Shown: positions 41,778 through 50,453 of the stretch, piece after piece | Position numbering within the stretch: position 1 is the first letter of the stretch | How the letters are laid out: each line of letters begins with the position of its first letter | DNA from: Belliella pelovolcani | GTDB lineage: Bacteria; Bacteroidota; Bacteroidia; Cytophagales; Cyclobacteriaceae | Assembly (NCBI RefSeq): GCF_900156785.1 | Contig: NZ_FTOP01000011.1 | Location: forward strand, 1-64,000 | Direction of reading: 5' to 3' | DNA length: 64,000 nucleotides | The notes under the pieces: generated by a model | Told to the model about the DNA's origin: nothing | What the model saw: only the letters and a program-made list of their open reading frames with translations | Database searches by the model: none | Translations under genes and position numbers: made by a program

Positions 41778-43467
41778 AGTAGCACTGACTCCTTTGAAAA
41801 GATTTTTAAGATTTCTTAACGAGGAAAAAAGAGATGTCTATGCGATTTATTTCTACGCCATTCTCAATGGATTAGTATCACTTAGTTTACCTTTGGGTAT
41901 TCAGGCCATTTTGAATTTTATTCTAGGAGGTAGGATTAGTACTTCTTGGGTCATACTCGTCGTTGTAGTAGGAGCCGGTATCTCCTTTGGCGGATTTCTC
42001 CAAATCAGTCAGCTATACCTTACGGAAAAACTTCAACAAAGAATTTTTACAAAATCTGGTTTTAGTTTTGCGTATCGTTTACCAAGGTTGAAGCTAGATG
42101 CCCTACATGATAAGCATGCACCAGATCTTGTCAATAGGTTTTTTGATGCGGTCAATCTTCAAAAGGGGATGGCTAAGATTTTAATAGATTTTTCCACTGC
42201 ATCCATACAAGTATTCTTTGGGTTGCTTTTGTTGGCATTGTATCACCCATTCTTTATCATTTTTGGATTTATATTAATCCTATTGTTGATTTTGATTTTC
42301 TACTTCACCAGTCCCAAGGGAATGGAAACTTCTTTGAAGGAATCCACTTCTAAATATAAAGTAGCTTATTGGCTTGAAGAGATTGGAAGAACAATGGCGA
42401 CCTTCAAGTTGGCAGGGACTTCTAAGTTGCCATTTATGCGCGTAGATAAGTTATTGCAAACTTATGTGGAGTTTAGAAATAAGCACTTTGCGGTATTGAT
42501 GTTTCAATATAAAATCTTGATTGCGTTCAAGGTCTTGATTGTTTGTTCTCTTCTTGTCGCAGGTAGTTTGCTATTGATCAATAATGAAATAAGTATTGGT
42601 CAGTTTGTTGCTGCCGAGATCATCATTGTTTTAGTAGTAGGCTCAGTTGAAAAATTGATTTTGACACTTGAGGCTGTTTATGACACCCTGACTGCTACCG
42701 AGAAAATGGGTCAAATCATGGATTTGCCTGTTGAAAGAATCGAAGGAACTGATAAATCACTTACTAGTGAATTCACAGGTCTAGAATTCAAAGTTCAGAA
42801 TGTAACATATCAATCTAGAGATCTACAAGTCAATATATTGGATGATGTCTCTTTTCACTTGAAAACTGGAGAGAAAGTATTACTCACAGGGTCAAGTGGT
42901 AGTGGGAAAAGCACCCTAATGTACTTGATGGCAGGACTTTATTCTGATTATAAGGGTAAGATTTTCGTCAATGGTCTTCCCATTGATATGATGAATTTGG
43001 ATAAGTTCAGGAGCTTCGTAGGTGATAGCTTGACACATCAATCAATATTCCATGGATCTATCTATGAAAATATCACCCTAGGAAAAGATGTGGAGTCCAA
43101 ACAGCTGAAAGAAATCATAGAGCTGGTTGGCTTAAAGGAATACGTTTTTGCATTGAATGATGACTTAGATACCATGCTTATGCCAGAGGGCAAAGGGCTT
43201 AGTAAGAAGATCATCAGTAAGATTATCATGGCTAGGTGTCTAGTGGGTAATCCTAAGGCATTGATTCTAGAGGACTTATTTACTTATTTTGATCCTGAGT
43301 TGAAGAAAAGTATCGGAGATTACATTTTGGCAGGTCCATGGACTACGATGATGATATCTGATGATTTGGATTTGCTTAAAAAAGCACCGAGAGTCATAGA
43401 GCTGAGTAATGGGAAAATCATTTTCGATGGCCCAAGTGATGCTTATTTTGAATTTAAAAACCTTTAA
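41767..43467 (+). CDS. ABC exporter with degenerate ATPase domain
   Basis: A 566-residue fused permease-ATPase with six transmembrane helices (about 20-310), then a nucleotide-binding domain (about 335-566). Walker A is intact (GSSGSGKS, 375-382). Aligned without gaps to the MsbA-like protein at 53830, the rest is altered: the Q-loop Gln is Thr423, the signature LSGGQ is LSKKI (478-482), Walker B LDE is LED (Glu502-Asp503 swapped), and the switch His is Asp532. ATP binding is possible; efficient hydrolysis is doubtful. It lacks the C39 peptidase domain of bacteriocin exporters. With the HlyD and TolC proteins downstream it should form a tripartite system. Confidence 0.88.
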   Translation: MKIEVALTPLKRFLRFLNEEKRDVYAIYFYAILNGLVSLSLPLGIQAILNFILGGRISTSWVILVVVVGAGISFGGFLQISQLYLTEKLQQRIFTKSGFSFAYRLPRLKLDALHDKHAPDLVNRFFDAVNLQKGMAKILIDFSTASIQVFFGLLLLALYHPFFIIFGFILILLLILIFYFTSPKGMETSLKESTSKYKVAYWLEEIGRTMATFKLAGTSKLPFMRVDKLLQTYVEFRNKHFAVLMFQYKILIAFKVLIVCSLLVAGSLLLINNEISIGQFVAAEIIIVLVVGSVEKLILTLEAVYDTLTATEKMGQIMDLPVERIEGTDKSLTSEFTGLEFKVQNVTYQSRDLQVNILDDVSFHLKTGEKVLLTGSSGSGKSTLMYLMAGLYSDYKGKIFVNGLPIDMMNLDKFRSFVGDSLTHQSIFHGSIYENITLGKDVESKQLKEIIELVGLKEYVFALNDDLDTMLMPEGKGLSKKIISKIIMARCLVGNPKALILEDLFTYFDPELKKSIGDYILAGPWTTMMISDDLDLLKKAPRVIELSNGKIIFDGPSDAYFEFKNL

Positions 43468-43479
43468 TCTTCTAGCCCT

Positions 43480-44832
43480 ATGTTAAATATTTCAAGAAAT
43501 AACGTCGAGAAGAAAGTATCCTTTGAAGGTTTCAAGAGTTTAGTAATGTCTGAACCTACGGATCAGAGCAAAAAAAGAGTGCGTGTTCTTTTGTGGTTTA
43601 TGCTAGGAACAGTGCTATTTATATTTCTACCATGGACTCAGAATGTAAGGTCCAATGGCTATGTGACTGCATTACGTCCAGATCAAAGGCCTCAGACTGT
43701 GCATTCTATCATTGCAGGTAGGATAGAGAAATGGTATGTATCTGAAGGAGACTATGTGAGTAAGGGAGATACTATCTTATTGATATCTGAGATTAAAGAT
43801 GACTATTTTGATCCACAGCTACTGGAGAGAACGCAGCTACAAGTAGATGCTAAAGTCTTATCTGCCAAGTCATATGAACAAAAGGTAAAAGCGCAGCAAA
43901 TTCAGATAGACGCCTTAAGGGCAAATAATATACTTAGAAAGGAACAGGCTACTAATAGGCTTCGAATGGCTGAGCTAAAAGTAACTTCAGACAGTATTCG
44001 ATTTGAGCAAGCCAAAGTGAATTATAGTATTGGTGAGCAGCAGTTGGTGCGAGCTGAAGAATTATTAGAAAAAGGTCTGAGATCTTTGACAGACTTTGAA
44101 ACCAGAAAACTGAGGTTTCAAGAAGTGCAAGCAAATTTGATCGCTTCGGAAAATAACTTATTGAGTTCCAGAAATGAATTGATAGCGGCTCAAATTGAAT
44201 TGAATGCTATTGATAATGACTTTAGGGATAGGATGGCCAAAGCTGAATCAGAAATGTATTCCGCTATGTCCTCTCAGTTTGACTCAGAGGCTGCTGCTAC
44301 AAAGCTTTCCAATCAATTTACCAATTATGAATTCAGGGCTGGTTTTAGGCATATTTTAGCTCCTCAGGATGGGTACATTACTCAAGCTATCCAAGTGGGT
44401 ATTGGCGAGACTATCAAAGAAGGTGCGCAGATTTTGAGTATTCTACCTGCTGATGCACAACTTGCTGTAGAAATGTTTGTTGAGCCAGTGGATTTGCCGC
44501 TTCTAAGACCAGGAAATAAGGTAAGGTTTATCTTTGATGGTTGGCCTGCCATTGTCTTTTCGGGTTGGCCACAGCTATCTAATGGTACTTTTGGAGGTAA
44601 GGTGGTAGCGATAGATAATTTTGCTGGTCCTAATAATAAATACCGAGTATTGGTAGTAGAAGATCCAGAAGAAGATCCATGGCCCTATGCATTGAAAATT
44701 GGCTCAGGGGCTGATGGAATTGCACTATTGAATGATGTGCCTATATGGTATGAAATCTGGCGGCAGCTCAATGGCTTCCCAGCTGACTACTACACTAGAA
44801 AAGAAAAACTTGCCAACAAGAATAATAAATAA
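43480..44832 (+). CDS. HlyD-family periplasmic adaptor
   Basis: The product is 450 residues. A short cytoplasmic N-terminus and one transmembrane helix (LLWFMLGTVLFIFLPW, about 36-51) are followed by a biotinyl-lipoyl-like half-motif (SIIAGRIEKWYVSEGDYVSKGD). A long helical hairpin of about 190 residues (120-275) reaches toward the TolC partner. The returning half-motif (ILAPQDGYITQAIQVGIGETIKEG) leads to beta-barrel domains. It joins the inner-membrane ABC protein to the outer-membrane channel. The gene begins 12 bp after the ABC stop and ends 6 bp before the TolC gene. Confidence 0.92.
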   Translation: MLNISRNNVEKKVSFEGFKSLVMSEPTDQSKKRVRVLLWFMLGTVLFIFLPWTQNVRSNGYVTALRPDQRPQTVHSIIAGRIEKWYVSEGDYVSKGDTILLISEIKDDYFDPQLLERTQLQVDAKVLSAKSYEQKVKAQQIQIDALRANNILRKEQATNRLRMAELKVTSDSIRFEQAKVNYSIGEQQLVRAEELLEKGLRSLTDFETRKLRFQEVQANLIASENNLLSSRNELIAAQIELNAIDNDFRDRMAKAESEMYSAMSSQFDSEAAATKLSNQFTNYEFRAGFRHILAPQDGYITQAIQVGIGETIKEGAQILSILPADAQLAVEMFVEPVDLPLLRPGNKVRFIFDGWPAIVFSGWPQLSNGTFGGKVVAIDNFAGPNNKYRVLVVEDPEEDPWPYALKIGSGADGIALLNDVPIWYEIWRQLNGFPADYYTRKEKLANKNNK

Positions 44833-44838
44833 ACAAGC

Positions 44839-46230
44839 ATGAGTTATCTCAAAGGTTTATGTTTTGGGTTTTTACTGCTGTTGAGCCAAGTTGCTTTAGC
44901 TCAGGAAGTACTCAGCTATGAGCAATACTTAGAATGGGTGAGGTTTTATCATCCAGTAGCCAGGCAAGCTGATATTAATTTGAAGTTTGGTGAGCAAGAA
45001 CTTAGAATGGCGAGAGGTGGATTTGACCCGAAGCTTTTTGGAAATTATGACAACAAGCAGTTCAATGGAACTGAATATTATGATAAGCGTGAGGGAGGAA
45101 TTGCTGTTCCTACGATGGCAGGTGTGGAGCTAAAGGGAGTTTTTGAACAAAATCGAGGGACATATCTCAATGCCGAAAGAACTGTGCCTAGCAATGGTTT
45201 GATTGCAGCTGGAGCATCAGTGAATCTTGGTCAAGGGCTTCTGATTGATCAAAGAAGGGCGACACTCAGACAAGCTGAGATTTACAAGGATTTGACTCAG
45301 TCAGAAAGACAACTTTTCCTCAATGATTTATATGTAGATGCCACTAGTGCGTATTGGTTTTGGTCAGCCTCTTATCAAAATCTGAAGATTTTGGAGGAAA
45401 GCGTAGAGCTAGCTCAAATTAGGTTTGAAGCAGTCAAAGAAAGCTTTGTGCAAGGTGATTTGCCTGCTATCGATACTGTGGAGGCGTACACTCAAGTGAT
45501 GAATAGGATATATAGATTCCAATCTGCACAAATTGATTTTGTAGATGCATCGCAAAGCTTGAGCACCTTCTTATGGGACGAAGAAGGACAGCCATTGAAT
45601 TTGATTGATGGGGTTTTTCCTCAGGATGTATTGGCACCTATTGAGCTAGACTATGACCAAGCTACATTGAGAGGCCTAGTAGCAAATCATCCTGTAATAA
45701 GGATTACTGACTTTGAATTGGCTAGTTTAGATATTGAGCGTCGTTGGAAAGCGGAGCAATTGAAGCCTATTGTGAAAGTGAATTACAATTTCCTAACAGA
45801 AACAGTAGGACAATTTAATGAAGCACCATTCTTTGAAAACAATTATAAATGGGGTGTTACCATCATGACTCCAATATTCTTGAGAAAAGAAAGAGGTGGT
45901 TTGGGACTTACCAAAGCTAAAATTGACTTCAAACAGAATGATAGAGATTTGAAATTTCTGCAGCTTCAAGCAAAACTAGAAGCGGAAATCAATAATTTTA
46001 GAACACTTGGGGATCAATTTGGCGTTTTCAATGCCAATATTTTAGGATTGGAGAGTTTGCTTGAAGGCGAGCAGATTCGATTCCAAATAGGAGAAAGCTC
46101 TCTATTTTTGATCAATGCCAGGGAGGTTTCAGTGCTAGATGGAAGATTAATTCTAAACGATCTCGCAGCGAAAAGAAAGATTGCCTATGCCAAAATGCTC
46201 AATGCTGCGGGTATTGGGTTTGAGGAGTAA
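44839..46230 (+). CDS. TolC-family outer-membrane channel
   Basis: A 463-residue protein with a signal peptide ending LSQVALAQ. The OEP pattern of two helical repeats is visible: GEQELRMARGGFDPKLFG in the first, long heptad-rich helices (DLYVDATSAYWFWSASYQNL and YTQVMNRIYRFQSAQ), then ERRWKAEQLKPIVKVNYNF and FKQNDRDLKFLQLQAKLEAE in the second. It forms the outer-membrane exit duct of the tripartite exporter encoded just upstream. It is last in the operon and ends at a strong terminator. Residues and length agree with Bacteroidota TolC proteins. Confidence 0.92.
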   Translation: MSYLKGLCFGFLLLLSQVALAQEVLSYEQYLEWVRFYHPVARQADINLKFGEQELRMARGGFDPKLFGNYDNKQFNGTEYYDKREGGIAVPTMAGVELKGVFEQNRGTYLNAERTVPSNGLIAAGASVNLGQGLLIDQRRATLRQAEIYKDLTQSERQLFLNDLYVDATSAYWFWSASYQNLKILEESVELAQIRFEAVKESFVQGDLPAIDTVEAYTQVMNRIYRFQSAQIDFVDASQSLSTFLWDEEGQPLNLIDGVFPQDVLAPIELDYDQATLRGLVANHPVIRITDFELASLDIERRWKAEQLKPIVKVNYNFLTETVGQFNEAPFFENNYKWGVTIMTPIFLRKERGGLGLTKAKIDFKQNDRDLKFLQLQAKLEAEINNFRTLGDQFGVFNANILGLESLLEGEQIRFQIGESSLFLINAREVSVLDGRLILNDLAAKRKIAYAKMLNAAGIGFEE

Positions 46231-46238
46231 AAGAATTA

Positions 46239-46272
46239 CCTTAGCTAAACTTCTTTAGCTAAGGCTTTTTAT
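46239..46272. terminator. Terminator of the TetR-ABC-HlyD-TolC operon
   Basis: CCTTAGCTAAA (46239-46249) and TTTAGCTAAGG (46254-46264) form a perfect 11-bp stem with a four-base loop, followed by a T-run. The convergent gene at 46273 ends right beside it. Confidence 0.8.
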
Positions 46273-47736
46273 TCACCCTCCTAGCATCCAACCTTCTCTG
46301 TATTCTCTTTTTACAAATTGATTGGCTGGGTCGAAATTAGTGACTTTCATATTTGGCCCATCCCAAACTAATTTAATTCCTCTTCCTGGGTAATCAAATC
46401 CATTTCCAGTGGTACGTGGTATTCTGTAATCATAACTTCTGATAGCTAGATTACCCATCAAAACTGACTCTGTAAGCGGTCCCGCAATTGAAAATGGAGA
46501 ACTGAGATTATTGTAAGCATTGCTTCCATAGCCTTCGATACAAGCTTCTACCCAGTTATTATAATGACCAGCATCACCATTTGGAACTCGATAAAGTGTT
46601 TCAGGTACATTGATTTCGGCAGTTTTAGACGTTGGAAGAAGCTGTGGGTTCCTTCCATAGGTACCACACATCATCTTTCCTTTGGTTCCTTCTATAATGA
46701 CACCATTTCCTCCATCTCCCATCACCTCATTCGGGCCGAGCTCTTCAGGTCTAGCAGGTTGTATTCCCCCATCCATCCAGTGGAAAGATAGGTCTTCTTT
46801 GCCTTCTCTTTTAAATTTCAATGTGATGTGTGAAGAAGGAGGGCAGCTATCTGGGAAATATCCTCTCTGGAACTCTCCTATGTAAACTGAGCCTACACTA
46901 CATTCTGCTGACTCGGGATAGCCCAGCCCTAGAACTCTAAAAGGAGGCTCCATGATGTGACATGCCATATCTCCCAATGCTCCTGTACCATAATCCCACC
47001 AACCTCTCCAGTTGAATGGGATCAAATTGGCTACGTAATCTCTTTGAGGTGCAGTACCTAGCCATAGGTCCCAGTCCAAATCTGCGGGAGGAGTAGCGGA
47101 TTCCTTTGGCCAAGGAATACCTTGAGGCCAAACAGGTCTGTCTGTCCAGCAATACACGCGTGTTGCTTCGCCAATTAATCCAGCATTGTACCATTCCATC
47201 ATTTTTCTTACGCCTTCACCGGAGGACCCTTGGTTTCCCATTTGGGTTACGACTTTATATTGGTCGGCAGCTTCGGTCAGCATTCGAGCCTCATATATAT
47301 CGTGGGAGAGGGGTTTTTGGACATAAACATGCTTACCAAGTTGCATGGCAGCCATGGCTTGGATGGCATGCATGTGGTCAGGGGTAGAGATGGTTATGGC
47401 ATCTATACTTTGATGCTCTTTGTCAAGCATCTCTCTGTAATCTCTGTAATATTTTGCTTTACCATGATCTTCTACAGCTCTTTTGGCTCGGGTATCGTCA
47501 ACATCACACAATGCTACAAATTCAGCTTTTCCAGTGTTAAATGTGCCTCTTACATCATTATAGCCCATACCACCTACACCTATGCCTGCTACTCTTAATT
47601 TATCTGAAGGAGCGATAAAGCCAGGTCCTCCAAGCACATGTCTTGGAACTAAGTAAAATCCGGCTATTGCAGTAGCAGAAGCTTTAATGAAACTTCTTCT
47701 GGAATTATGCTCTTGGGGTTTATTGTCTTTTTTCAT
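46273..47736 (-). CDS. Gfo/Idh/MocA-family oxidoreductase with Tat-type leader
   Basis: The product is 487 residues from the ATG at 47736. A TTG at 47766 is in frame but less likely. The N-terminus SRRSFIKASATAIAGFYLVP is a twin-arginine-type leader, so the enzyme may be exported already folded with its cofactor. The Rossmann part has VAGIGVGGMGYNDV and the DHMHAIQAMAAMQLGKHVYVQKPL block with the family's catalytic Lys (EKP-type, here QKP). The C-terminal domain is the usual open sheet. The family acts on sugars or inositols with NAD(P). It is a single gene with no sugar genes beside it. Confidence 0.9.
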   Translation of the reverse strand: MKKDNKPQEHNSRRSFIKASATAIAGFYLVPRHVLGGPGFIAPSDKLRVAGIGVGGMGYNDVRGTFNTGKAEFVALCDVDDTRAKRAVEDHGKAKYYRDYREMLDKEHQSIDAITISTPDHMHAIQAMAAMQLGKHVYVQKPLSHDIYEARMLTEAADQYKVVTQMGNQGSSGEGVRKMMEWYNAGLIGEATRVYCWTDRPVWPQGIPWPKESATPPADLDWDLWLGTAPQRDYVANLIPFNWRGWWDYGTGALGDMACHIMEPPFRVLGLGYPESAECSVGSVYIGEFQRGYFPDSCPPSSHITLKFKREGKEDLSFHWMDGGIQPARPEELGPNEVMGDGGNGVIIEGTKGKMMCGTYGRNPQLLPTSKTAEINVPETLYRVPNGDAGHYNNWVEACIEGYGSNAYNNLSSPFSIAGPLTESVLMGNLAIRSYDYRIPRTTGNGFDYPGRGIKLVWDGPNMKVTNFDPANQFVKREYREGWMLGG

Positions 47737-47968
47737 CTTAATAGGAAAGTATTTTGGTTTGATCAATGTCTAAATTAAAGTTTTTTATTTTTTTGACTCG
47801 CTTTTGGGTTCATTTTTTCTATTAAGAGTTTCAATTTTACATGGGTGGATAGAGTAAGTTGAATTTTGAATTTAAATGACCAAAAGACAGAGAATATAGC
47901 TGATTGCTATCCATACCATTGTAAATTCAGAAAATTGGCATTAATATGCCTCTTCATTTAAAATCACA

Positions 47969-49318
47969 ATGGGAGACTTTATTATTAATTTCAGTAATTG
48001 GATTTGGGATACACCTATGCTTGTCTTGTTAATGGGAGGCGGATTTATTCTATTTGTTTATTCAGGATTTCTACCCTTCAGGAGGTTAGGTCATGCAATT
48101 AAACTTGTGCAGGGTAAATACGACGATCAAAATCTTCCTGGGCAGATTTCCTCCCGACAAGCATTATCTGCTGCGATTGCCGCAACAGTCGGACTAGGGA
48201 ATATTAGCGGAGTAGCTATAGCAATCAATATGGGAGGACCAGGAGCTATTTTCTGGATGTGGATGTCTGCATTTGTGGGAATGGCAACCAAATATTTTTC
48301 TTGTAGTCTAGCCATTATGTATAGAGGAAAAGATTCATACGGCGAAGTCCAAGGAGGTCCGATGTATGTGATAGAAGAAGGCATGGGCAAAAAATGGAAG
48401 CCTTTGGCTATTTTATTTTCAGTCGCTGGAGTTCTTGGTTTACTGTCTATTTTTCAAGCCAATCAACTTACTGCGGTACTCAGATCTGTACTTTTGATAC
48501 CCAATGGGCTAGATAGTGGAGACAGTACCAAATGGGTGCTTGGAATTTCAATGATGCTGATCGTAGGAGTTGTGATTCTTGGAGGGATCAAAAGGATCGC
48601 AATGGTAGCTTCACGATTAGTACCATTTATGGTAGGAGTTTATTTCATTTCAGTGATTATCATTCTGATCCAATATATAGGTAATGTTCCAGCAATGTTG
48701 CAATTGATCGTAGTGGATGCATTTACAGGTCAAGCAGTGATGGGTGGTGCAGTAGGAGCAGTCATCATACTTGGGGCTAGAAGAGCTGCTTTTTCAAATG
48801 AAGCCGGCATCGGAACTGCGCCAATGGTGCATGGTGCTTCAAAGAACAACGAGCCTGTCAGGGAAGGTCTAATCGCCATGCTTGGGCCATTTATAGATAC
48901 CATAGTCGTATGTACGCTGACTGCTTTGGTGATTTTATTGACAGGTGTCTGGGAAAGTACCGAAAATGATGGTGTGAGATTAACGCTATCTGCTTTTGAA
49001 ATGGCTCTACCAGGTATTGGAAAGTATCTTTTGATGATTGCTGTGCTTGTTTTTGCAATGTCCACCATGTTTACTTACTCTTATTATGGGCATAAATGTT
49101 TTATCTACTTATTTGGCTCAAAGAAGGCAGATTATTACAACTACTTCTATCTATTGACTATTGTAGCTGGTGCTGTAGTTTCGCTTGAAGTTGTAGTAAG
49201 TTTCATTGATGGAATGTATGCTGTGATGGCTATTCCTACGATGATTTCTACTGTATACCTTGCTCCAAAAGTAAAAGCTGCCACGAAAGATTATTTCAAT
49301 AGGATGGGCAAGTTATAG
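47969..49318 (+). CDS. Alanine/glycine:cation symporter family protein
   Basis: A 449-residue integral membrane protein of the AGCS family. Signatures include an early FILFVYSGFLPFRRLGHA, the GQISSRQALSAAIAATVGLGNISGVA segment and FSNEAGIGTAPMVHG. About 11 helices are visible. It imports small neutral amino acids with sodium or protons. The glycerate kinase gene begins two bases after its stop, so both are likely one transcript. AGCS members are often misannotated as alanine-specific, so the substrate is left open. Confidence 0.93.
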   Translation: MGDFIINFSNWIWDTPMLVLLMGGGFILFVYSGFLPFRRLGHAIKLVQGKYDDQNLPGQISSRQALSAAIAATVGLGNISGVAIAINMGGPGAIFWMWMSAFVGMATKYFSCSLAIMYRGKDSYGEVQGGPMYVIEEGMGKKWKPLAILFSVAGVLGLLSIFQANQLTAVLRSVLLIPNGLDSGDSTKWVLGISMMLIVGVVILGGIKRIAMVASRLVPFMVGVYFISVIIILIQYIGNVPAMLQLIVVDAFTGQAVMGGAVGAVIILGARRAAFSNEAGIGTAPMVHGASKNNEPVREGLIAMLGPFIDTIVVCTLTALVILLTGVWESTENDGVRLTLSAFEMALPGIGKYLLMIAVLVFAMSTMFTYSYYGHKCFIYLFGSKKADYYNYFYLLTIVAGAVVSLEVVVSFIDGMYAVMAIPTMISTVYLAPKVKAATKDYFNRMGKL

Positions 49319-49320
49319 TT

Positions 49321-50433
49321 ATGAAGATCCTTATCGCTCCCAATGCTTTCAAAGGCACAATTGACTCACTTGCAGCTTCTGAAATTATAAAAGTGGAGTT
49401 GGAGCAACTAAACCCTGATTTCGACATTGAAATAAGTCCCATTGCTGACGGAGGTGATGGGACTTGTGAATTGGTCGGACATGCTCTAGGAATAGAGAAA
49501 GTGGGTAAAATGAGCCTAGATGCTATAGGGAGATCGAAATTTGGATATTACTATTGGGATGAACTTCATCGTATTGCTTATTTAGATGTAAGCACAGTTT
49601 CGGGGATTAAGGATCTGAATGAATCCCAAATAAATCCCTTTATAGCCAATACTTATGGTACTGGAATCTTAATTCAAGATGCCATAGCTAGAGGGGCGGA
49701 GCAAGTTTATTTGGGTTTGGGTGGTAGTGCAAGTATCGATTTGGGTACTGGGATTCTTCAAGCTTTGGGTTTTTCTTTTTTGGACGAAAAAGGAAGAGAG
49801 TTAATCCCTTTCACAGATTTATTTTTGACAAAAATAAGTCATATCCAAAGGCCTCCTCACGCATCTAAAATTAAATTGACTTGTGTGTGTGATGTATCAA
49901 ACCCTTTCTTCGGTACAAATGGAGCAATTAAGGCATTTGGACCTCAGAAGGGCTTAAATGATAGTGAAAAGGAGAGTTTTGAGGTTAACTGTAAGAGAAT
50001 CATAGACCTATTTTCTAGAAAAATCTCGAAGGTGATCCCCGACGGTTCTGGTTTCGGAGCTGCTGGAGGTATTGCTTATGGATTGAGCCATTTTTACTCC
50101 GTGGAGATAGAAGCAGGTTCTAGTTGGTTTTTTAATAAAGTTAATCTTGAAGATAAAATACAGCAATCAGATATCATCATCACTGGAGAAGGTATCTACG
50201 ACCAGCAATCAAAGGCGGGGAAAGGATGCTTTGCGTTACTTCAAATAGCCAAAAAGTATAATAAAAAATCTGTCTTAATAACTTCAAAGGTAAAAGGAGT
50301 TGAACCTGATTTCGATCAGGTGGTGATACTACCTGAACTAGATTTTAATAAGAAAGACTTTAAGAAATTGGCAAAAAGTAATTTAAAAAATGCCATTGGC
50401 AAAATAGATTTTCAAATAAGGCCTCAAAATTGA
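49321..50433 (+). CDS. Glycerate kinase
   Basis: A 370-residue kinase of the GlxK/GarK family. The N-terminal MKILIAPNAFKGTIDSLAA and the SPIADGGDGTCE block are diagnostic, followed by LGLGGSASIDLGTGILQALGF and GSGFGAAGGIAYGLSHFY. It phosphorylates D-glycerate (usually to 2-phosphoglycerate) and so feeds lower glycolysis. It follows the AGCS transporter by two bases, hinting at linked use of a serine/glycine- or glyoxylate-derived compound, though this is inference. The terminator hairpin overlaps its stop codon. Confidence 0.93.
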   Translation: MKILIAPNAFKGTIDSLAASEIIKVELEQLNPDFDIEISPIADGGDGTCELVGHALGIEKVGKMSLDAIGRSKFGYYYWDELHRIAYLDVSTVSGIKDLNESQINPFIANTYGTGILIQDAIARGAEQVYLGLGGSASIDLGTGILQALGFSFLDEKGRELIPFTDLFLTKISHIQRPPHASKIKLTCVCDVSNPFFGTNGAIKAFGPQKGLNDSEKESFEVNCKRIIDLFSRKISKVIPDGSGFGAAGGIAYGLSHFYSVEIEAGSSWFFNKVNLEDKIQQSDIIITGEGIYDQQSKAGKGCFALLQIAKKYNKKSVLITSKVKGVEPDFDQVVILPELDFNKKDFKKLAKSNLKNAIGKIDFQIRPQN

Positions 50434-50450
50434 ATTTGAGGCCTTATTTT
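50415..50450. terminator. Bidirectional terminator between glycerate kinase and S41 protease
   Basis: AATAAGGCCTCAAA and TTTGAGGCCTTATT form a 14-bp stem (50415-50448) that includes the stop codon of the plus-strand gene in its loop. A/T-runs on both sides let it act on both convergent genes. Confidence 0.8.
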
Positions 50451-50453
50451 AAT

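Noticed and set aside
47230-47598. 122-residue plus-strand open frame inside the Gfo/Idh/MocA gene
   Set aside because: Antisense shadow of the Rossmann domain; no start context.
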